Of a stretch of DNA of 9,515 nt, positions 1 to 7,067 are shown in pieces. Within the stretch, counting starts at the first letter, position 1. The number at the start of each line of letters is the position of its first letter. The DNA comes from Mesorhizobium sp. (lineage in GTDB: Bacteria; Pseudomonadota; Alphaproteobacteria; Rhizobiales; Rhizobiaceae). The position numbers and the translations under genes are program-made. The DNA lies in NCBI GenBank assembly GCA_019509685.1, contig JAEKLU010000127.1, positions 1 to 9,515 on the forward strand, in the 5' to 3' direction. The notes beneath the pieces were generated by a model. It did not search any database and was not told the DNA's origin. It was given only the letters and a program-made list of their open reading frames with translations.

Positions 1-849
1 GCCGAGCATGACCGCATCGAGGGCCTGGAATTCCTCGACAAGGTCATCGACATCGACCAGTCGCCGATCGGCCGCACGCCGCGTTCCAATCCGGCCACCT
101 ATACCGGCGCCTTTACGCCGATCCGCGACTGGTTCGCAGGCCTGCCGGAAGCCAAGGCGCGCGGCTATCAACCGGGCCGTTTCTCGTTCAACGTCAAGGG
201 CGGCCGTTGCGAGGCCTGCCAGGGCGACGGCGTCATCAAGATCGAGATGCACTTCCTGCCCGACGTCTACGTCACCTGCGACGTCTGCCACGGCAAGCGC
301 TACAACCGCGAGACGCTCGATGTGCTGTTCAAGGGCAAGTCGATCGCCGACGTTTTGGACATGACGGTCGAGGAAGGTGTTGACTTCTTTGCCGCCGTAC
401 CCGGCGTGCGCGACAAACTGGAGACGCTGAAGCAGGTCGGGCTGGGCTACATCCATATCGGCCAGCAGGCCACGACGCTGTCGGGCGGCGAAGCGCAGCG
501 CATCAAGCTCGCCAAGGAATTGTCGCGCAAGGCGACCGGCAAGACGCTCTACATCTTGGACGAGCCGACCACCGGCCTGCATTTCCACGACGTCGCCAAG
601 CTGCTCGAAGTGCTGCACGAGCTGGTCGACCAGGGCAACACGGTTGTGGTCATCGAGCACAACCTGGAAGTCATCAAGACCGCCGACTGGGTGCTCGACC
701 TTGGCCCCGAGGGCGGCGACGGCGGCGGCGAACTGGTCGCCCAGGGCACGCCGGAAGCGATCGTGCGCGAGAAGCGCAGCTATACCGGCCAGTTCCTGAA
801 AGAGCTTCTGGAACGGCGGCCCGGGGGCAAGCGCGAAGCGGCCGAGTGA
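1..849 (+). CDS. uvrA: UvrABC excinuclease subunit UvrA, C-terminal part (5' end outside window)
   Basis: UvrA is the DNA-damage-sensing ATPase of nucleotide excision repair; as a dimer it loads UvrB at lesions in the cytoplasm. The frame is open from base 1 and gives 282 C-terminal residues of a protein usually about 950-1000 long. Visible in order are the C-terminal zinc module with two CxxC pairs (C70/C73 and C93/C96 of this fragment, in CEACQGDG and CDVCHGKR), the second ABC signature [15 protein letters not shown] (from about 160), the Walker B segment [13 protein letters not shown] (about 183-195) and the switch histidine in VVVIEHN (about 216-221). All key residues are present, so nothing suggests a broken gene. 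The tail after residue 260 ([16 protein letters not shown]) is typical of UvrA C-termini. The stop codon TGA overlaps the start of the next gene, which suggests translational coupling. Confidence 0.97.
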   Translation, partial: AEHDRIEGLEFLDKVIDIDQSPIGRTPRSNPATYTGAFTPIRDWFAGLPEAKARGYQPGRFSFNVKGGRCEACQGDGVIKIEMHFLPDVYVTCDVCHGKRYNRETLDVLFKGKSIADVLDMTVEEGVDFFAAVPGVRDKLETLKQVGLGYIHIGQQATTLSGGEAQRIKLAKELSRKATGKTLYILDEPTTGLHFHDVAKLLEVLHELVDQGNTVVVIEHNLEVIKTADWVLDLGPEGGDGGGELVAQGTPEAIVREKRSYTGQFLKELLERRPGGKREAAE

Positions 850-1259
850 TGGCGAATAACGGCTTGGTCTCCGTCGAAAGCCGTTTCAGCGTGGTCGAGA
901 CCATCGATCGGCTGGCCGACATCGCAACTGCCGCCGGTTTGCGCGTGTTCGCCCGCATCGACCATGGCGCCGGCGCGCATGAGGTCGGCGCTTCGCTACG
1001 ACCGACCGAGCTTTTGATCTTCGGCCATCCAAAAGGCGGCACGCCGCTGATGCAGGACCAGCAACTCGCCGGTATCGACCTGCCTATCAAGGCGCTGGCC
1101 TGGGAGGATGGGCACGGCAAGGTCTGGCTGTCCTACAACGATGCCGACTGGCTGGCCGAGCGGCATGGCCTCGGCGACGCCAGCCGCGAGGCCGTTGCGG
1201 CGATTGCCACAGGCATGCAGAAAGTTATTTCGGCAGCTGCCGGGGTGGGACAACCATGA
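849..1259 (+). CDS. DUF302 domain-containing protein
   Basis: This is a 136-residue cytoplasmic protein with no signal peptide. The pattern of an N-terminal SRFSVVETIDRL segment, a central FARIDHGAGAHEVG, then LRPTELLIFGHPKGGTPLM and a later LPIKALAWED matches the DUF302 family, whose biochemical role is unknown. The domain fills almost the whole protein (about 5-130). I chose the ATG at 849 because it forms a TGATG junction with the uvrA stop; a GTG at 846 in the same frame would give a GTGA overlap and one extra residue. The stop overlaps the next gene by four bases (ATGA). The gene is therefore likely translated together with uvrA and the acetyltransferase. Family assignment is fairly secure from the motif pattern; a role in DNA repair would be a guess from position alone. 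Confidence 0.85.
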   Translation: MANNGLVSVESRFSVVETIDRLADIATAAGLRVFARIDHGAGAHEVGASLRPTELLIFGHPKGGTPLMQDQQLAGIDLPIKALAWEDGHGKVWLSYNDADWLAERHGLGDASREAVAAIATGMQKVISAAAGVGQP

Positions 1260-1714
1260 GACCTGCTCGCCCCGACGACCTTGCCGTCATCGTTGCGCTG
1301 ACTTCGGACGCCTATGCGCCTTACATACCCCTCTTCGGCGGGCCGCCGATCCCGGTGACCGAGGACTATGCGCCGCGCATCGCGCGCGGCGAGGTCTGGC
1401 TGCTTGAAGATGGTTCGGCACTGGCTGGACTGATCGTTCTCGAGCGCCACGCGGACCACGCCATGATCTTCAGCGTGGCCGTTTCGCCGGCTTTTCAGGG
1501 CAAGAAACTCGGCATCAAGCTGCTCGGCTTTGCCGACGAGCAAGCGCGGTCGTGGGGCCTGCCTGAGGTGCGGCTCTACACGAATGCGCTGATGGAGCGC
1601 AACATCGCGCTCTATTCGGCCTACGGCTATCGGGAAACGGGTCGCCGGCCCAACCCGTACCGGCCAGGATGGATATTGGTCGATATGGTGAAGCCGGTCG
1701 CCAAGGCGGCCTGA
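1256..1714 (+). CDS. GNAT family N-acetyltransferase
   Basis: This 152-residue protein looks like a single GNAT domain, which moves an acetyl group from acetyl-CoA to an amine. An N-terminal strand and helix (MRPARPDDLAVIVALT) are followed by the motif A region FSVAVSPAFQGKKLGIKLLGFA (about 72-93). There the pyrophosphate loop reads QGKKLG, a slight variant of the usual Q/RxxGxG/A, in which the last glycine is retained. The motif B region is ALMERNIALYSAYGYRETGR (about 111-130), the usual helix and strand next to CoA. The substrate cannot be told from the sequence. The ATG overlaps the DUF302 stop codon by four bases, so it is probably co-translated with it. The gene ends 29 nt before the DUF72 gene. 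Confidence 0.88.
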   Translation: MRPARPDDLAVIVALTSDAYAPYIPLFGGPPIPVTEDYAPRIARGEVWLLEDGSALAGLIVLERHADHAMIFSVAVSPAFQGKKLGIKLLGFADEQARSWGLPEVRLYTNALMERNIALYSAYGYRETGRRPNPYRPGWILVDMVKPVAKAA

Positions 1715-1729
1715 CCGCATTTGAAACAC

Positions 1730-1740
1730 GGAGGAGGAAG
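1730..1740 (+). promoter_or_regulatory. Strong Shine-Dalgarno that fixes the DUF72 start
   Basis: The purine run GGAGGAGGAAG ends 3 nt before the ATG at 1744; its core GGAGG lies about 9 nt upstream of that ATG. It selects 1744 over an in-frame ATG at 1669, which lies inside the acetyltransferase gene and would add 25 residues unrelated to the DUF72 family. Confidence 0.8.
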
Positions 1741-1743
1741 ACG

Positions 1744-2547
1744 ATGAGCCAAGGAAAAATCCGCTCGGGCATGGGTGGCTGGACCTTCGAGCCCTGGGAC
1801 ACGTCCTTCTATCCGGACAAGCTCGCCAAGGCTAAGCAGCTCCACTACGCCAGCCGGCAGGTGCCCAGCATCGAGGTCAACGGCACCTATTACTCGAGCT
1901 TCAAGGAGCCGACCTTCGTCAAATGGGCGGGCGACTCGCCCGAGGGCTTCGTCTTCTCGCTGAAGGGCAACCGCTTCGTGACCAACCGCCGCGTGCTTGG
2001 TGAAGCCGGCGAATCCATGATGCGTTTCCTCGGCTCCGGCGTCGCCGCGCTCGGCGAAAAACTCGGGCCGATCCTGTGGCAGTTCGCGCCGACGAAGAAA
2101 TTCGATCCGGATGATTTCGAAGCGTTTCTAAAACTGCTGCCAGAAAAGCAGGATGGCGTCGCGCTGCGGCACGCGCTCGAAGTGCGCAACGACAGTTTTA
2201 TCGTGCCGGAATTCCCAGCGCTTGCGCGAAAATACAACGCCGCGATCGTCTATGCCGACCACGCGAAATATCCAGCGATTGCCGACGTCACCGGCGACTT
2301 CATCTACGCACGGTTGCAGACGGGCAGCGACGACAATCCCGACTGCTACACACCGAAAGGCCTCGACGAATGGGCGGCACGGGTCAAGACCTGGGCGCAA
2401 GGCAAGCAGCCCGCCGACCTGCCGCGCGCCGATGCCAAGACCGATGCGCCGGTCAAGCCGCGCGACGTGTTCGTCTATTTCATCACCGAGGGCAAGGTGC
2501 GCGCGCCCTTCGGCGCCATGGCGCTGATGAAACGGGTGACTGCCTAG
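1744..2547 (+). CDS. DUF72 domain-containing protein (YecE-like)
   Basis: This 267-residue cytoplasmic protein belongs to the DUF72 (YecE) family, which is predicted to adopt a TIM-barrel fold but has no firmly established reaction. The hallmark segments are present in order: an N-terminal GMGGWTFEPW (about 9-18), PSIEVNGTYYSSFKEPTFVKWA (about 41-62), the barrel strand FVFSLKGNRFVTN (about 69-81), GPILWQFAPTKKFDP, HALEVRNDSF and, near the C-terminus, DVFVYFITEGKVRAPFGAMAL. Length is near the family norm (about 240-300). The gene is the last of the close-packed set that starts with uvrA, and a bulged hairpin follows it. No truncation or unusual codon use is seen. The family call is secure; the function is unknown. 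Confidence 0.88.
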   Translation: MSQGKIRSGMGGWTFEPWDTSFYPDKLAKAKQLHYASRQVPSIEVNGTYYSSFKEPTFVKWAGDSPEGFVFSLKGNRFVTNRRVLGEAGESMMRFLGSGVAALGEKLGPILWQFAPTKKFDPDDFEAFLKLLPEKQDGVALRHALEVRNDSFIVPEFPALARKYNAAIVYADHAKYPAIADVTGDFIYARLQTGSDDNPDCYTPKGLDEWAARVKTWAQGKQPADLPRADAKTDAPVKPRDVFVYFITEGKVRAPFGAMALMKRVTA

Positions 2548-2722
2548 CAAGGAGGGCAAGCGCACGAAGATCAATGCCAGGCGCTTGGCTTCCTAAGTCG
2601 CCCTGGCATAAGCGGCAAAACCCTCGCATCTTCGCTGCTATCGTAACGTAATCGATACTTCCTTGCTGCACTAATGTACCTACGCCAGGTTGCAGAGGCC
2701 CGGCGCCGGCAAGGACGCGTGC
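2548..2722. other. Spacer between the DUF72 gene and the diguanylate cyclase
   Basis: These 175 nt hold no convincing gene. The left half contains the bulged hairpin at 2575-2608. The right half (about 2635-2685) is more AT-rich than its surroundings and includes a short inverted repeat, TATCG (2639-2643) with CGATA (2653-2657). This is the most likely place for the promoter of the diguanylate cyclase, but no clear -35/-10 pair can be named. The Shine-Dalgarno AAGGA (2711-2715) lies 7 nt before the ATG at 2723. Confidence 0.4.
2575..2608 (+). terminator. Bulged hairpin downstream of the DUF72 gene
   Basis: TGCCAGG (2575-2581) pairs with CCTGGCA (2602-2608). The stem continues inward through CG/CG and CTT/AAG with two single-base bulges and a loop of about 8 nt, giving roughly 12 pairs. 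No run of T follows on either strand, so it is not a classic intrinsic terminator. It may act as a 3' end-protecting structure or a Rho-dependent end for the uvrA-to-DUF72 unit. It sits 27 nt after the DUF72 stop. Confidence 0.35.
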
Positions 2723-3868
2723 ATGCTGCTCGACTACAACTCACTGCTTCTGGCCGTCGGCTTCTCCGCCGCTTGCCTCAGCCTTACGTTGTTCGGGACG
2801 TGGCTGACCGCTCGTACCGACAAGTTCCTGCTGACATGGGCGATCAGTGTTCTGGTGGTGGTTGGCGAGGTCTTCGTCTATGACGCCTATATCGCCAAGC
2901 CCGGACCGGCGCTTGGCGTGGCGACGCTCGCTTTGCTTCTGCTCGGCTTCTCGGTGATGCTCGGCGCCTCGCATCAGTTCAGGACCGGCCGCTCGCCATT
3001 GCCGCGCATCGTGCTCGGCGCCGGTGTCTCCTTTGCCTTCACCTTGCCGCCCATGGCGCTCGGCTATGATGGGCTGGGCTTCATATCGGAGAATTTCTTC
3101 GCCGCGCTGCTTTTGTTCGGCACAGCCTATGAATATTGGCGGGGTCGGCGCGAAGCGCCTGTGCATCTTGTCGGCGTGGCGCTGCTCTATTCGCTGACCG
3201 CCGCATCCTTTGTTTTGTGCTCGGCCATGCTGGTGTTGGGTGGCAAGCTCGTCCTCGGCCACGCGCCGAGCAACTGGGCGGAAGATCTGAACCTCGTCAT
3301 TGTCATCGCCGCGATGACCGGCATCGGTGGGCTGTCGCTGGCGCTGAACCAGGGCCGGATCGCCCGCCATCACCAGCGCGAGGCGCAAACCGATGCGCTG
3401 ACCGGACTGCTCAACCGCCGCGCGCTGTTCGACCTGCATGGCAAAACGCCTGTCGGCGCTTTCACGGCCGTTGTGGTTTTCGATCTCGATGGCTTCAAGG
3501 CGATCAACGACCAATACGGCCACGCCGCCGGCGACGAGGTGCTGAAGGTCTTTGCCGCGGAGCTGACGGCCAGCCTGCGCCCCAACGACATCGCCGCGCG
3601 CATGGGCGGCGAGGAATTCGCTCTCGTGCTGAAGCGCACCATGCCGGAGATGGTCGAGGCCACTGCCGAGCGGATCAGGGCAGCCTTGGCCGTGCGCACG
3701 ATTGAAACAGAGACGGGCCAGATGAGATGCACGGTCAGTGCCGGCTTCGCTTTCGGCAGCAATGAAGGCGTAAGCTTCGACAAGGTGCTCAGCGCCGCGG
3801 ACAAGGCGCTCTACGCCGCCAAGCGCGGCGGCCGCAACCGCGTGCTCGACTTCCGCCGCGCCGGCTAG
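2723..3868 (+). CDS. Membrane-anchored diguanylate cyclase (GGDEF domain)
   Basis: This 381-residue protein is predicted to make cyclic di-GMP from two GTP at the inner membrane. Residues 1-210 are very hydrophobic, with about six to seven membrane segments (roughly 5-28, 35-57, 62-82, 95-115, 122-139, 147-175 and 190-209) and almost no loops, so this part is likely a membrane-embedded sensor rather than a periplasmic one. The GGDEF domain starts near 222 (TDALTGLLNRR). It has the metal-binding aspartate in VVFDLDGFKAIND (D254), the active-site GGEEF at 295-299 and the inhibitory RxxD site (RPND, 286-289) exactly five residues upstream. It therefore looks catalytically active and product-inhibited. 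No EAL domain is present. I chose the ATG at 2723, which has an AAGGA Shine-Dalgarno; an in-frame TTG at 2690 would add 11 polar residues. It converges with the next gene, 20 nt away. Confidence 0.93.
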   Translation: MLLDYNSLLLAVGFSAACLSLTLFGTWLTARTDKFLLTWAISVLVVVGEVFVYDAYIAKPGPALGVATLALLLLGFSVMLGASHQFRTGRSPLPRIVLGAGVSFAFTLPPMALGYDGLGFISENFFAALLLFGTAYEYWRGRREAPVHLVGVALLYSLTAASFVLCSAMLVLGGKLVLGHAPSNWAEDLNLVIVIAAMTGIGGLSLALNQGRIARHHQREAQTDALTGLLNRRALFDLHGKTPVGAFTAVVVFDLDGFKAINDQYGHAAGDEVLKVFAAELTASLRPNDIAARMGGEEFALVLKRTMPEMVEATAERIRAALAVRTIETETGQMRCTVSAGFAFGSNEGVSFDKVLSAADKALYAAKRGGRNRVLDFRRAG

Positions 3869-3888
3869 TTCACGCTAAGCTCAAGCCT

Positions 3889-4065
3889 TCAATGGCGTGA
3901 TATCACGTCGTAGAAGGCATCGAGATCGACGTAGAAAACCTTGGTTATTTCATCCAGCAGATCATCCTCGTCAAAGCCCTGCGACATCAGGATGTTGATC
4001 GCCGTCATGATATCGACGCGCTCGGTGAGGCGCCGTTTCTGATAGTCCTCGACAAAACGCTCCAT
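3889..4065 (-). CDS. Small hypothetical protein, acidic, 58 residues
   Basis: I do not recognise this protein. From the ATG at 4065 it has 58 residues: a charged N-terminal helix (MERFVEDYQKRRLTERVDIM), a short AINILMSQGFDEDDLLDEIT segment and an aromatic, acidic end (VFYVDLDAFYDVISRH). It has no signal peptide, membrane segment or cysteine, and looks like a small helical cytoplasmic protein, perhaps a regulator or adaptor. The start at 4065 is preceded by AGGGG at an 8-nt distance. An in-frame ATG at 4101 would add 12 residues but has no Shine-Dalgarno. Codon use resembles neighbouring genes and the amino-acid pattern is protein-like, so I think it is real. It stands alone, convergent with the diguanylate cyclase and downstream of, but over 260 nt from, urtE on the same strand. 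Confidence 0.6.
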   Translation of the reverse strand: MERFVEDYQKRRLTERVDIMTAINILMSQGFDEDDLLDEITKVFYVDLDAFYDVISRH

Positions 4066-4101
4066 CGCCTTTTCCCCTGGCAAGATTCTTTTTGGACGCA
4101 T

Positions 4102-4329
4102 TGACCGACAATCACTGCGGGGAAGCTAGGAGGACTGGCTTGCGTGAAACTTGCGGGCCGAGCCAGGCCTTCCCCGTTCATCTGCGACTGGTACGGAAAG
4201 CGGCCGACTCACCAAGGCCAAGAAAAGACTAGCATGCGCTATTGAGCGCGCCAGAGTTAGACAGGGTTGCGTGGAGGAAATAGTGGACTGACCGTCGTTT
4301 AGCGATCTAGGCGAAGTCGAGCGGCCGCT
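4102..4329. other. Spacer between urtE and the small gene
   Basis: No protein-like frame is seen in these 228 nt. The region is less GC-rich than the genes. It should hold the 3' end of the urt transcript and the promoter of the small minus-strand gene. The only structure noted is a short hairpin, GCGCT-ATTG-AGCGC (4236-4249). Read on the minus strand, it is followed about 10 nt later by CTTTTCTT, a poor candidate terminator for the urt operon. An 8-bp palindrome GCGGCCGC lies just after the urtE stop (4321-4328). Confidence 0.35.
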
Positions 4330-5025
4330 TTAGACTGTCAGAAACTTCCGAACATCGGCCCGGTCGAGGTCCTCGGCTGGCCCGGTATGGACGATCTGGC
4401 CGCGATCCATGATGTTGACCTCGTCGGCAAGCTCGCGGCAGAAGTCGAGATACTGCTCGACCAGGAGCACGGCGATCCCGGCCTGGTCGCGCAGATAGCG
4501 GATGGCGCGGCCGATATCCTTGATGATCGAAGGCTGGATGCCCTCGGTCGGCTCGTCGAGCACAAGCAGCTTCGGCCGCATCACCAGCGCCCTGCCGATG
4601 GCAAGCTGCTGCTGCTGGCCGCCGGAGAGATCGCCGCCGCGACGTCCAAGCATTTGCTTCAACACCGGAAACAGCTCGAAGACATGCGCCGGTATATTGC
4701 GGTCGGCGCGCTTGAGTGGTGAGAAACCGGATTCCAGGTTCTCGCGCACCGTCAGCAGCGGGAACACTTCCCTGCCCTGCGGCACGAATGCGATGCCCGA
4801 CCGGGCGCGATCATACGCCGCGCTCCGGTCGAGCGCCTTCCCCTCGAAGGCAACGCTTCCGCTCGTCAGCCGGTGATGGCCGACGATCGATCTCATCAAA
4901 CTGGTCTTGCCGACGCCGTTGCGGCCGAGCACGCAAGTGATCTTGCCGGCGCCGGCTTTAAGCGAAACGCCGCGCAGCGCCTGGGCGGCGCCATAGTGGA
5001 GCGTGGCGTTGGAAACTTCGAGCAT
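4330..5025 (-). CDS. urtE: Urea ABC transporter ATP-binding subunit UrtE
   Basis: UrtE is one of two ATPases on the cytoplasmic face of the urea importer; it is related to LivF of the branched-chain amino acid family. The 231-residue protein has the usual length. It shows Walker A GRNGVGKT (34-41), a Q-loop in FVPQGREVFP (about 80-89), the signature LSGGQQQQLAIGRAL (133-147), Walker B LLVLDEPTEGIQPS (153-166) and a switch region VEQY in which glutamine takes the place of histidine, as is normal in LivF/UrtE proteins. The segment GREVFPLLTVRENL and the DEPTEGIQPSII motif separate UrtE from UrtD. The ATG at 5025 has a GGAGAAGG Shine-Dalgarno 7 nt upstream. The gene lies 69 nt after urtD and is the last of the operon; no urease gene follows. 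Confidence 0.95.
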   Translation of the reverse strand: MLEVSNATLHYGAAQALRGVSLKAGAGKITCVLGRNGVGKTSLMRSIVGHHRLTSGSVAFEGKALDRSAAYDRARSGIAFVPQGREVFPLLTVRENLESGFSPLKRADRNIPAHVFELFPVLKQMLGRRGGDLSGGQQQQLAIGRALVMRPKLLVLDEPTEGIQPSIIKDIGRAIRYLRDQAGIAVLLVEQYLDFCRELADEVNIMDRGQIVHTGPAEDLDRADVRKFLTV

Positions 5026-5032
5026 GTCAGCG

Positions 5033-5052
5033 CCTTCTCCAGAAGCGGAGAA
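5033..5052 (-). promoter_or_regulatory. urtE Shine-Dalgarno inside a small hairpin
   Basis: On the minus strand the urtE Shine-Dalgarno reads GGAGAAGG (complement of 5033-5040). Its GGAGAA part can pair with TTCTCC six bases upstream (complement of 5047-5052), giving a 6-bp perfect stem with a 6-nt loop. Such pairing could lower or tune urtE translation. The stem is short, so it may be chance. Confidence 0.4.
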
Positions 5053-5094
5053 ACGACAGGTCGAAGCGATGGAATTGCACGCGCCACACCATGC

Positions 5095-5841
5095 TCATCT
5101 CCCCAGATAGACTTCGACGACACGCTCGTCGGCCGAGACGAAATCGAGCGTGCCTTCCGACAGCACCGAACCCTCATGCAGGCAGGTGACCTTGACGCCG
5201 AGCTCGCGCACGAAATGCATGTCGTGCTCGACCACGATCACCGAATGGTCGCGCGCAATGTCCTTGAGCAGGCGCGCGGTCTCCTCGGTCTCGGCGTCGG
5301 TCATGCCGGCGACCGGCTCGTCGACGAGCAAAAGTTTTGGATCCTGGGCGAGCAGCATGCCGATCTCCAGCCATTGCTTCTGGCCATGGCTGAGATTGGC
5401 GGCGAGCTCGTCGCGCTTGTCGCCAAGCCGGATGATGCCGAGGATATCGTCGATCTGGCGCGTCTCCCCGGCGGAGCGGCGATGGAACAGCGCCGGAAAG
5501 ATCGAACGCGGCCCCTTCAGCGCCAGCATCAGGTTTTCCTCGATCGTGTGGCTTTCGAAGACGGTCGGCTTCTGGAATTTGCGGCCGATGCCCATCATGG
5601 CGATCTCGGCCTCGTCATGGCGGGTCAGATCGATCTCGCCGTCGAAGAACACCTCGCCCTGGTCGGGCCGCGTCTTGCCGGTGACGATGTCCATCATCGT
5701 CGTTTTGCCGGCGCCGTTGGGGCCGATGATCGCCCGCATCTCGCCCTTGTCGAGCACCAGCGACAGATTGTTGATGGCGCGAAAACCGTCAAAGGAGACC
5801 GAGACGCCGTCGAGATAGAGGATGGTGTTCGTTTTGCTCAT
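5095..5841 (-). CDS. urtD: Urea ABC transporter ATP-binding subunit UrtD
   Basis: UrtD is the second cytoplasmic ATPase of the urea importer, related to LivG. The 248-residue protein has Walker A GPNGAGKTT (40-48), a Q-loop in GIGRKFQKPTVFESHTIEEN (about 84-103), the signature LSHGQKQWLEIGMLL (150-164), Walker B LLLVDEPVAGM (170-180) and the switch histidine in VIVVEHDMHF (H206). The LSHGQ form of the signature and the VFESHTIEENL segment are typical of UrtD. I chose the ATG at 5841, giving MSKTNTILYLDG, 8 nt after the urtC stop. An alternative GTG at 5853 would overlap the urtC stop as GTGA and add four residues. A GGAG lies 11 nt before the ATG, a rather long spacing, so the start is not fully settled. 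The reading frame stays open far upstream, but only as a shadow of urtC. Confidence 0.94.
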   Translation of the reverse strand: MSKTNTILYLDGVSVSFDGFRAINNLSLVLDKGEMRAIIGPNGAGKTTMMDIVTGKTRPDQGEVFFDGEIDLTRHDEAEIAMMGIGRKFQKPTVFESHTIEENLMLALKGPRSIFPALFHRRSAGETRQIDDILGIIRLGDKRDELAANLSHGQKQWLEIGMLLAQDPKLLLVDEPVAGMTDAETEETARLLKDIARDHSVIVVEHDMHFVRELGVKVTCLHEGSVLSEGTLDFVSADERVVEVYLGR

Positions 5842-5849
5842 GGGGTCGC

Positions 5850-7067
5850 TCACTCCGCCGGCTGCGGTTCGGGGCCAGAGGCCGACCAGGTGCCGGGCGC
5901 GGTCGCGGCGGAGCGCACGATCTTCGGTTCTTCCGCATCGATGCCGGCTTCGGCGGCGACCGAGGCCGCGCGCATCGCTCGGGCATTGCCGCGCCAGGAA
6001 TCCCACATGCCGACGATACCCTTGGGCAGCAGCAAGGTGACGGCGACGAACAATCCGCCCAGCGCGAACAGCCAGTATTCCGGCAGCATACCGGTGAACC
6101 AGGACTTGCCGGCATTGACGAGCAGCGCGCCGATGATCGGCCCGACGATGGTGCCGCGCCCGCCGACGGCGGTCCAGATCACCACCTCGATCGAGTTGGC
6201 CGGATCGAACTCGCCGGGATTGATGATGCCGACCTGCGGCACGTAGAGCGCGCCGGCGATGCCGGCCATCACCGCCGAGACGGTGAAGGCGAACAGCTTG
6301 ACGTTCTCCGCCCGCCAGCCAAGGAAGCGGGTGCGGCTCTCGGCGTCGCGCACCGCCATCAGCAGTTTGCCGTATTTGGAACCGACGATTGCCCAGGTGA
6401 GGAACACGGCGAGTGCAAGCGTCACCGCGCTCGCGGCGAAAAGCGCTGAGCGCGTCGCATCGGCCTGTACGTTGAAGCCCAGAATGTCCTTGAAATCGGT
6501 CAGGCCGTTGTTGCCGCCGAAACCCATGTCGTTGCGGAAGAAGGCGAGCAGCAGCGCATAGGTCATCGCCTGGGTGATGATCGAAAGATAGACGCCGGTG
6601 ACGCGGCTGCGGAACGCGAACCAGCCGAAGATAAAGGCGAGTAGGCCGGGCACGGCCAGCACCATCAGCGCCGCGAACCAGAAATGGTCGAAACCGGTCC
6701 AGAACCAGGGCAACTCCTTGTAGTTCAGGAACACCATGAAATCGGGCAGGATCGGGTTGCCGTAGACGCCGCGCGAGCCGATCTGACGCATCAGATACAT
6801 GCCCATCGCATAGCCGCCGAGCGCGAAGAAGGCGCCGTGGCCGAGCGAAAGGATGCCGCAATAGCCCCAGACAAGATCGAGCGCGAGCGCCAGCAGCGCG
6901 TAACTGAGATATTTGCCCGTCAGCGCCACCATGTAGGACGGGATGTAGAAGGCGCTGGTCGGTGAAACGGCGAGATTGAGCACCGGCACGACGATAGCCG
7001 CAGCCAGCAGGATGAAGATGGTGATGGCGATGCGGCGGTCGGCGCCGAAGAAGCGTTGTGTGATCAT
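5850..7067 (-). CDS. urtC: Urea ABC transporter permease UrtC
   Basis: UrtC is one of the two inner-membrane channel subunits of the urea importer (LivM-like). The 405-residue protein has about nine to ten hydrophobic segments starting at residue 13. Family marks are LDLVWGYCGILSLGHGAFFALGGYAMGMYL (about 63-92), FRSRVTGVYLSIITQAMTYALLL (152-174), FGGNNGLTDF (183-192) and AVMAGIAGALYVPQVGIINP (265-284), with VIWTAVGGRGTIVGPIIGA (296-314), the loop that contacts the ATPase region in this family. The last ~45 residues (from about 360) form an Ala/Glu/Pro-rich tail that is probably disordered and makes it slightly longer than many UrtC proteins. The start at 7067 overlaps the urtB stop by four bases (ATGA), a mark of translational coupling. 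The same frame is open upstream to 7517, but that part is a shadow of urtB. Confidence 0.95.
   Translation of the reverse strand: MITQRFFGADRRIAITIFILLAAAIVVPVLNLAVSPTSAFYIPSYMVALTGKYLSYALLALALDLVWGYCGILSLGHGAFFALGGYAMGMYLMRQIGSRGVYGNPILPDFMVFLNYKELPWFWTGFDHFWFAALMVLAVPGLLAFIFGWFAFRSRVTGVYLSIITQAMTYALLLAFFRNDMGFGGNNGLTDFKDILGFNVQADATRSALFAASAVTLALAVFLTWAIVGSKYGKLLMAVRDAESRTRFLGWRAENVKLFAFTVSAVMAGIAGALYVPQVGIINPGEFDPANSIEVVIWTAVGGRGTIVGPIIGALLVNAGKSWFTGMLPEYWLFALGGLFVAVTLLLPKGIVGMWDSWRGNARAMRAASVAAEAGIDAEEPKIVRSAATAPGTWSASGPEPQPAE

Noticed and set aside
2741..3523. A 260-codon minus-strand frame opposite the diguanylate cyclase
   Set aside because: It is rich in Arg, Gln and His and lies antisense to a clear GGDEF protein; no domain is visible.
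3896..3907. Perfect 12-bp palindrome CGTGATATCACG near the convergent 3' ends
   Set aside because: It lies inside the last codons of the small minus-strand gene, has no loop or T-run, and is short enough to occur by chance.
4321..4328. GCGGCCGC palindrome after the urtE stop
   Set aside because: An 8-bp GC palindrome is not rare in GC-rich DNA and is not part of a longer structure.
4873..6246. A 457-codon open frame on the + strand opposite urtE, urtD and urtC
   Set aside because: It is antisense to three clearly conserved transporter genes. Its composition (rich in Asp, His, Ala, Arg) is typical of GC-rich shadow frames, and it has no family resemblance.
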